Below, piece by piece: positions 58,087-64,000 of a stretch of 64,000 bases of DNA. Source of the stretch: Nymphaea colorata. Its lineage: Eukaryota; Streptophyta; Magnoliopsida; Nymphaeales; Nymphaeaceae. The stretch is from positions 11,821,672 through 11,885,671 of the forward strand of contig NC_045144.1 in assembly GCF_008831285.2 (NCBI RefSeq), written 5' to 3'. Within the stretch, counting starts at the first letter, position 1; every line of letters starts with the position of its first letter. The position numbers and the translations under genes are program-made. The notes under the pieces are model-generated. The model made no database searches, was not told the origin of the DNA, and saw nothing but the letters and a program-made list of their open reading frames with translations.

Positions 58087-58603
58087 TAGACGTAAACAAG
58101 AGTCGAGTCGAGCCCAAGTTCAGTCAGCTCGAGCTCAGCTTAGCTAATGAAACCTCGAGCTCAATGAAACCTCAAGCTTGACTCAGCTTGAGCTTGACTC
58201 TGCAGTTACGTGTTGAGCTCGAGCTCGACTCGATTAAAGCTCGACAAACTTGTCTGAATAGAATTGATATTCATCGTTACTTGTTGAGCTTGAGCTCGAC
58301 TTGATTAAGGCTCGACAAACACGTGTGAATAGAATTGATATTCATCGATACGTGTTAAGTTCGAGCTCAACTTGATTAAGGCTCGACAAATTCGTAGACT
58401 CGTTTGAATATATCGACTTGATTAAAGCTCAACAAACTCTATTAAGGCTCAAGCTCGACTTGACAGTTACTTATTGAGTTCAAACTCAACTCGATTGTTT
58501 GAATGAGTCCTCATAAACTCGAGCTCGACTCGTTAAGTAAATGACTTGGCTTGAACTCGTTCACGAGTCGAGCTCAAGTAGCTCGACTAGTTGTTCACGC
58601 CTA
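58087..58603. mobile_element. hAT-like MITE with GAGCTCGA-rich interior
   Basis: 517 bp, with terminal inverted repeats TAG(A/G)CGT(A/G)AACAA and an 8-bp target duplication AGCC(T/C)GAC (58079-58086, 58604-58611, one mismatch). The interior is dominated by GAGCTCGAGCTCGACTCG words, and from about 58205 two to three tandem units of 71 bp (ending GAATAGAATTGATATTCATC). It has no coding capacity. It sits between the protease and GAG-pre-integrase blocks of the copia element, so it is younger than that element. Confidence 0.85.
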
Positions 58604-58699
58604 AGCCCGACTGCCTGTCGCTATTGTCTTGCCGTTCAGCTTGTCCTTCACCACAGATCCATTAGCCGAGAACTAAAAAATATAAGGTAAGGTTCAAGT

Positions 58700-59465
58700 A
58701 AACTGACTTACAGATATTAAGTTCTTATTTATCTTAGGAACAACCAAAACATTGTCAAGATAGAGACGATTTTCCACTATTTATGCGAGCCCTGCCAATA
58801 TCAATAATATCAAGACATTCACCATTTCCTATCATAATTTTATTATGACCATAATATCTTGAAAAAGTTTGTAAGCTACTTGGATCAGAAGTAACATGAG
58901 CAGCAGCTCCGGTATCTGGGAACCAGCACTAATCTTGACCATATAAGAGCAGCTAATATTTTGGGTACTTTTTTCCCCTAAAAAGCCTGACTAAATCTAT
59001 GCCAAGATCTTAAGGTACTGTGATTTAATTTTCCACGTATTTGACATGTAATGTCTTTCTCTTTGCCACGATTTGATGGTCCTTGATATTGTCCTTTGTT
59101 TTTGGACTAAGAAGCTTGAACGAATCTTAGTCCTTCTGAATTAAAATTCCGATTTTTTTTGTACCTATAATTTGACTATGTTTGAGTCAAAAAAAAAAAA
59201 TGACGATCCTGATTCATCTGAGTACATGCTCTTCATGGTATCAAAGCTTTGGAGAAGATCAACGACTCCAGGATAGGAAGGCGAATGGGGTCGCAGCATA
59301 GTAGAAATAAACAACTCATATTCTGCCCCTAATCCTTTTAACAACCAGAAAACCTTAGTGTTATCGGCAATTGGATTACCACAGGAGGAAGTTTTGTGGA
59401 CTCAACTTGATAGAAACAAAGTTGGCGACGTTGAGATTGTTTGGGTGAGGATATGAGGAAGCCAT
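58700..59465 (-). pseudogene. copia gag and protease remnant
   Basis: Gag opens MASSYPHPNNLNVANFVSIK at 59465, overlapping the primer site, and reaches QNFLLW near 59385. It then jumps straight to NPIADNTKVFWLLKGLGAEY, which lies more than a hundred residues later in related Gags, so most of the capsid is deleted. The end, MLRPHSPSYPGVVDLLQSFD, is kept. The zinc-knuckle area (59000-59200) is poorly preserved. The protease block DTGAAAHVTSDP is at about 58925-58890, with the catalytic D-T-G present, and GNGECLDIIDIGR follows. Confidence 0.82.
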
Positions 59466-59474
59466 GAAATACCA

Positions 59475-60000
59475 TGCCAAAAAGAGAGAGACAAGAGAGG
59501 AACAGATTTAACATGGTTCAGTGTAGGAGTCAGCTACGTCCACGATGGAAAGTTCCAAGCATTAAAGCTATGGAGGATTGCGCGGTTTCCTTATGGTTTA
59601 GCCATCGTGATCAACTCCTTGATTTGGAGAATTGTTACAACAAAAAGGTTAAATCTCCTTCGTTGTACTGCGACGCTAAAGATAATCCTTGGGATCCTTT
59701 GGAGCCTCCTTCCTTAAAGGCTCCTTGCTTATTATATCTAGGAACTACCATCCAGGCAAAGTCCGAATTTGGGGATCAGCAAGTCAGATTCACAGTTTCG
59801 TGAACATTCGCAGCGACAATTTGAAATATTTTTCACGCCTAGCCACACACAGACACATTATTAGAACACCGAAAGAACATTTGAAGCAGAAAAGTTGGAG
59901 TTCGTTATCGTGTTAACATGTGCTTAGAAGAGTTAATACATTAATTTGTTCCAGTGGGGTAAAGACGCTCCATTCTAAGAACTTGTTACATGCTCATGAT
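59475..60000 (-). repeat. Probable 5' LTR of the minus-strand copia element
   Basis: The left edge is set by the primer site (LTR ends TTGGCA on the minus strand, then TGGTATTTC). The interior holds TTAACATGGTTCAGTGTAGG...AGCTACGTCCACGATGG on the plus strand, the same class of copia LTR block as at 16000. The right edge is uncertain (about 59990-60050), as there is no partner LTR. Confidence 0.5.
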
Positions 60001-60111
60001 ATCTGTTGCATAAGATCGTTGAACATAACGATTTCACTTCAATCCGAGCCAGATAGAGCTCGGAAGCCTGAAATTTAGCAGTACCCATGTATGTTCAAAA
60101 TTCACCGCGCC

Positions 60112-60117
60112 TTTATT
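60112..60117 (-). promoter_or_regulatory. Polyadenylation signal of the SEC14-like gene
   Basis: AATAAA on the minus strand, about 90 bases past the stop codon. A second AATAAA (60204-60209) overlaps the TAA stop itself. Confidence 0.5.
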
Positions 60118-60207
60118 ATGAAAATCCATGACTACACATAGCGAAAGCAACAGACAAGACCTCGTTCTTATGAAGGCAAAAATTAGGGAAAGAATGAAGG
60201 GTTTTTA

Positions 60208-63057
60208 TTAATTCAGGTGGGGGCTGACGCGGCGCTTGAGATGAGGGGAGATGATGGAAATCAGTCCCCCCAGCGGCGGTCGCATCCTTGCCCGGTACGA
60301 CATCTCGTCATATGGCGCCCAGTAGAAGTGTGCCCACCGCCGGAAAGCGTCGACAGTTCGCTCGCTCCGGCCACCAGAATCCCGCCGGAAGATCGCTGGG
60401 ACGCCAAGAAACGGCGACGGCGACGCGGTCTTGCTCCGCCCACTCCACGGGGTTGATGGCAGGCTCAGGCGATCCGGCGTCGGCCTGCTGCGCGGCGTCC
60501 TGGCGGCTGCAGACGCGAATGAAAAGGACCGAGCGTTAAGAGGCGACACGAGCAGGGGATCGAGCGACCTCGGTTCGAATCTGTTGTCTGGACCGGTTCG
60601 TACGAGACCCCGGGGTCTCTCGTCGACGCTTCCGCCTTTCTCGCTGCTGCGGTTGTTGTTGGGCTCCGCGAGGGTGAGATGCCATGGCTTGAGGGGGTCG
60701 TGAGGCGGAACAGCGAAAGTGAACCGGAACGAACTGCCGAGTCGAGGAGTCGCATCGTATCGATGGGAGGCGGTTCGGGAGAATGAGAAGGCAGGGTCGT
60801 GGCCGTCCTCGGCGGCTGCTGCAGCGCGGGCATCTACTAAGGACAGGACCGACACGGCGCTGGCCGAGTCAACGAAGGGACGAAACCCCTGCGCCACATT
60901 GAAGAGGGGAGGGAAGGTCAAACACAGTGAAGCTGCATTAGCTCGGTTAGCGGACTGCATCACTACAAACGAGCAAAATGATGGAAATGCCCACACGGAC
61001 CTTCCAGAGGTAGGAGAAGAGCGAGGGTGGATCGATGATGAAGGCCCGGACTAGCCTGCCTGGGTAGTACTCTCCCAATACGTTGAACGTGGAGACGACG
61101 ATGTTCAAGCAGGCGGAAGCGGATTTGAAGCAGCCTCCTGCAATCCACCCCCAACAAACAAACAAACAAACTCTTCTGTCAAAGTCTCGTTCTAAAGAAT
61201 TTGGGGAATTACTCATTTCATTTTGATGCCTACATTTCTATTATAATTCAACCTGCATGGGTTAATTTAACATTTCCTTATTGTCGTGGGACGGACCATC
61301 TTTTCTTACAGCTGTAGGTAGAAGCATCTTAGCTTCCATTAAATGAAACATGTTAGAAGATGTCGAAAGTCACGCTTGTCTTCACAAGTTTATAAAAAAA
61401 GGATATATATATTACGGAGAACAGGTGAGGTGGTGCCTTAATTAATCTAAGTGAGTTTTTTTCGAGATGATATTCTTGCATTTACCACCGGACCTGCGGC
61501 CTTTGACGCCGGCGACAATATATTGTTGGGAATTAAGGGCTTGGGACTCGAGAACTTATTCCTTGTTGCCGACAGCATATTCCTGCTTAGATAAGTTTAT
61601 CTAGTTCAGACGCGTCATGATTAGTTAATGTCTAGGGAGGGCAAAAAGCTTGGGGAGTAATGATCACTTCCGCGATTTCAGTTTTGACCACAACAGTCGC
61701 GTTACTATCGACGCATAAGTAGACTCGATAGCGGAAAAATGTCAGATGTCCCACATGGCTGGCGGACGGAACCGACTTTACCTCCAAAACCTTCCTTGGA
61801 ACCCAGGCCACCCGAGACCAACTCGATCGGCCTAATTAAACTGGACCCACCCAGTTGATGCTGCCCTCCATTAGAAGGGCGCGGTCCACGTACACGAGAG
61901 ACGGGGAAAGTTTAGTTCTAGTGTCATCAATGGGGTCCGTGGGTTTTGCAGAGAAGATCGGCTTTTCGAAGAGAAGACGACGGAAGATTATTAATAAATG
62001 GGTGTTCAGAGAATATCAAGAAGGATATGCCATCAGTCATTAAACAGCTCTCTCTCTCTCTCTCTCCCTCTCAATGAATTTTAATTTAGCCTGGTGCGTG
62101 CGACGCTGACCTGCATCGAGGAGAAGCACGAACTGTTGGACGTCTCTTGGCATTAAGGCGATGGCCACTTCCATCGTGAAAACGAGAAGCCGAATGTACC
62201 TATTATAGAATATCATAAGAAGAATGAAAATTAATTACCTTAACAATGAACAAGATGAGTGCTCGCCAGCGAGAAAGACATCAGAACTTGTGTGCGGTTC
62301 GTGTGAAGGAAAGAGAGAGAGGAGGGGGGAGAGTTCTAACAGCTTCTGTGAGTGGAGCTTCTGGTAGTCCTGCTTTAATCTGATAACCTGTTGTTTTTGC
62401 AGAGAACGTATATCAGAAGTAGTCAGCATCTGTAACGGACTTCAGCGCTTGATGTTAGCAGGAGAAATTTTGTTATGGAGTAGGGATTACCAGGACGGGC
62501 CGGGATTCGTCGTCGAGGCCCGCTACGTACGCCGCCCCTTCCGATATCTCCGCCGCGAACTCATCGGCTATCAACTGGTCTTTATTTCCATATATCGAAG
62601 AAGAAGACATTAATCTAAGAAGAAGAAATAAGCAACCGAAAGACAAAAACAAAAAAAAAAAGGCAAGTCTTTTTGCTCGAGTTGAATTTTGCGGGCTCAA
62701 ATGTGCCTGCGGGGGAGGGAGACATAAGAAAAATGGGAGGGTGAGGGCGAGAGATGTAGAGAAAGAAAGAATACCTATGGCAATGTTATCCCTCCAGGCA
62801 AGACATGACCGCAATTGCTTGGCAGACTTCTTCACGTTCCCTCCCTTGGCATTCAGGAACCGACTTATGCAGGCATCACTACAGAACTTCTCCTATCAGA
62901 TATAACCGAATATTCAGAAATAGGGAGAGAGAAAAGGAGAGAGAGAGAGAGAGAGAGAGAGAACCTGCTTAAGAGTGAGGTTTCCTTGGTTGCGCAGGTG
63001 ACGGAGGACTTGCTGGATCTTCTGTTTGGTTTCCCCCTCCTTCTCCTTCCTTCCCAT
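60208..63057 (-). CDS. CRAL-TRIO/SEC14-like lipid-binding protein, seven exons
   Basis: Exons (minus): 63057-62965, 62892-62775, 62579-62491, 62387-62341, 62199-62111, 61137-61001, 60888-60208. All introns are GT-AG and all phases close, giving about 417 codons. The ATG has good context (AGCATGG). Residues 1-60 ([43 protein letters not shown]) are the CRAL-TRIO N-terminal helices. About 72-215 is the SEC14 lipid pocket ([67 protein letters not shown], then GFRPFVDSA). The Ser/Arg/Pro-rich tail ends [20 protein letters not shown]14 proteins carry phosphoinositides or other hydrophobic ligands between membranes; the ligand here is unknown. Exon 6 could instead start at 61134, removing one residue and fitting relatives slightly better. 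Intron 1 holds (GA)n and intron 5 is 973 bp. The gene looks functional. Confidence 0.92.
62042..62070. repeat. (CT)n microsatellite in intron 5 of the SEC14-like gene
   Basis: A CT run in the 973-bp intron, about 40 bases before exon 5 in plus-strand order. Confidence 0.93.
62936..62962. repeat. (GA)n microsatellite in intron 1 of the SEC14-like gene
   Basis: A GA run directly at the donor side of the 72-bp first intron. On the gene strand it is (CT)n right after GTT, so length changes here could affect splicing. Confidence 0.93.
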
Positions 63058-63199
63058 GCTCCTTACCCCTTCTATTCTATTCACCACCGCGGGGCGGGAC
63101 CTCTATATTTCCGCTGCCGTTGCTTTTTGCCTCGTAACCTTCACCAGCCTGACTGCTCGCCAGAGAGAGGGAGAAGAGTCGCAATGTCACCGGCGCAAA

Positions 63200-63264
63200 C
63201 TTGAATAGGTAAAAAGAGAGCCAAAAATAAAGTACTGGAATTTGTAATTTCTAGAAACACGTAC
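63200..63264 (-). other. Possible 5'UTR intron of the SEC14-like gene
   Basis: On the gene strand, TTCTTG|GTACGTGTTTC gives a near-consensus donor at 63264, and CCTATTCAAG at 63200 an acceptor, bounding a 65-base U-rich stretch. This is close to the minimum size for a plant intron, so it is only a possibility. Confidence 0.35.
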
Positions 63265-63394
63265 CAAGAAAAAGCGAGGCAGGACTGACAGAACAGCCTT
63301 GCCACAATCTTGACTGAGAAGGGAGAAAAGGAAACCGAAGTTCATAATCTCTAGTTGCGAAGTCAGGTGCGGCTCCAACTTCTTCCATACATAT

Positions 63395-63407
63395 GAATAT
63401 ATAGAAG
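63395..63407 (-). promoter_or_regulatory. Candidate TATA box of the SEC14-like gene
   Basis: CTTCTATATATTC on the gene strand, about 340 bases upstream of the ATG. It predicts a start near 63365-63370 and a leader of about 310 bases, typical for plants. Confidence 0.4.
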
Positions 63408-63419
63408 CCTATCACCATT

Positions 63420-64000
63420 ACATCTCTTAGTAGTAACTCATTCCTCTGATTTTGCGGGCCCACCCGCCTTGTCATCCTCTCTCTTTCTCGCTTCCTACAT
63501 AAGATATAAAAGAAAGGATTTCTGGCAAGCCCAGACCACCATTTTCTTGTTGCTCTTCCGCTTGCACCAACTCTCTTCCTTTCTTCCAAATTTGAATCCA
63601 CTTCCCTCCCTTTCCCGTCGTCAGACTTTTGGGAAATGACGTGCCTGTCCCTTTCGTTCTCCCTCCATGACCACCAATTCAGTCCTGCAGGATGCGAGCT
63701 GTGGACCCGTTTGTTTGATTAACGAGGGAAACAAAACCCCATTTTTCCTTCCACCAGTCCCACGCCTCTCGCTTGTGTGTGAAAAGGAAAAAGTTGAATG
63801 ACGCCACCGCATTTTTTCCCTTTTCAAAAAATTAGAGCGCGGGTGAGTATGGGTCTTTAATTTTAAAATGGTTAGTATAAATAAATTAGATGAAAATAAA
63901 TATAAAAAATCCATTCCTATGCTACAAAAGAATAAACAATAATTGTTACAAAACAAGTAATTGAAACGGATTCCTTACCAATTCGATTTGAATGGACAGC
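63420..64000. other. Upstream region of the SEC14-like gene
   Basis: Pyrimidine-rich, no gene recognised. Minus-strand open frames at 63251-63601 and 63621-63956 have no family motif and overlap the presumed promoter, so they are not called. Confidence 0.5.

Larger units (their letters stand above)
55090..60000 (-). mobile_element. Ty1/copia retrotransposon, minus strand, 3'-truncated
   Basis: Reading down the minus strand from about 60 kb: a probable 5' LTR, a primer site (TGGTATTTC, 59474), gag, protease, GAG-pre-integrase, integrase, reverse transcriptase and the start of RNase H, which fades at about 55090. This integrase-before-RT order defines copia. No 3' LTR was found, so the element is truncated. 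Gag has an internal deletion, and a hAT-like MITE (58087-58603) splits the protease from GAG-pre-integrase. Its LTR ends close to the 3' end of the SEC14-like gene. Confidence 0.88.

Noticed and set aside
60217-61054. Plus-strand frames of 79-111 codons opposite the SEC14-like gene
   Set aside because: They are antisense shadows of the GC-rich last exon; the minus-strand reading fits a known family and exact splice phases.
63251-63956. Minus-strand frames of 116 and 111 codons upstream of the SEC14-like ATG
   Set aside because: They overlap the presumed promoter and leader, and show no family motif.

Overview
This is nuclear DNA from a flowering plant. The evidence is a spliced plant-type CRAL-TRIO/SEC14 gene, a eukaryotic tRNA-Glu with no encoded CCA, Ty1/copia and Ty3/gypsy LTR retrotransposons, an L1-type LINE, a SINE, hAT-like DNA elements, and a decayed copy of the plastid atpB-atpE region. 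I cannot name the species from the sequence. Most of the window is AT-rich repeat graveyard. Only two loci look intact: tRNA-Glu(UUC) at 458-530 (+), and a seven-exon SEC14-like lipid-transfer gene at 60208-63057 (-), whose exon phases all close into one open frame of about 417 codons.

Layout. 0-4 kb: tRNA-Glu, then a 2.3-kb internally deleted copia element with both LTRs and a TGCAG target duplication. 4.0-9.5 kb: a complete but stop-riddled chromodomain Ty3/gypsy element (TSD GCTCT). 9.5-24 kb: AT-rich DNA with an odd inverted repeat (11.2-11.8 kb), microsatellites, a minus-strand copia RT/RNase H remnant (about 16-17.4 kb) and a hairpin-forming minisatellite (23.1-23.4 kb). 24-26 kb: a possible decayed gypsy LTR and a 157-bp tandem duplication. 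26.3-40.6 kb: an old LINE torn into pieces by later insertions: an 899-bp hAT-like element carrying a piece of a seven-transmembrane receptor-like gene (26869-27767), a SINE (28567-28787), a plastid-derived segment (about 29725-32450, with a solo LTR next to it at 32561-32779), and a second gypsy element (34836-39849, TSD GAGGA). 40.6-41.8 kb: a copia gag remnant.

42.6-53.0 kb: two tandem copies of the 5' part of a PRP2/DEAH1-type splicing-helicase gene, both truncated after the first coding exons. Copy 1 alone carries a 1339-bp hAT-like insertion (44169-45507), so that insertion is younger than the duplication. 55.1-60 kb: a minus-strand copia element with a gag deletion and a hAT-like MITE (58087-58603) inside it. 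60.2-63.1 kb: the SEC14-like gene, with promoter-like sequence to about 63.4 kb.

The main interest lies in the nesting, which gives a relative order of events, and in two hAT-like elements with clean 8-bp target duplications that contain GC-rich, gene-like DNA. One of these clearly holds a captured receptor-gene exon. Premature stops in both gypsy elements fall almost entirely at positions reachable by C-to-T or G-to-A change, as expected for methylated, silenced DNA. All family assignments come from motif recognition by eye; no database search was possible.
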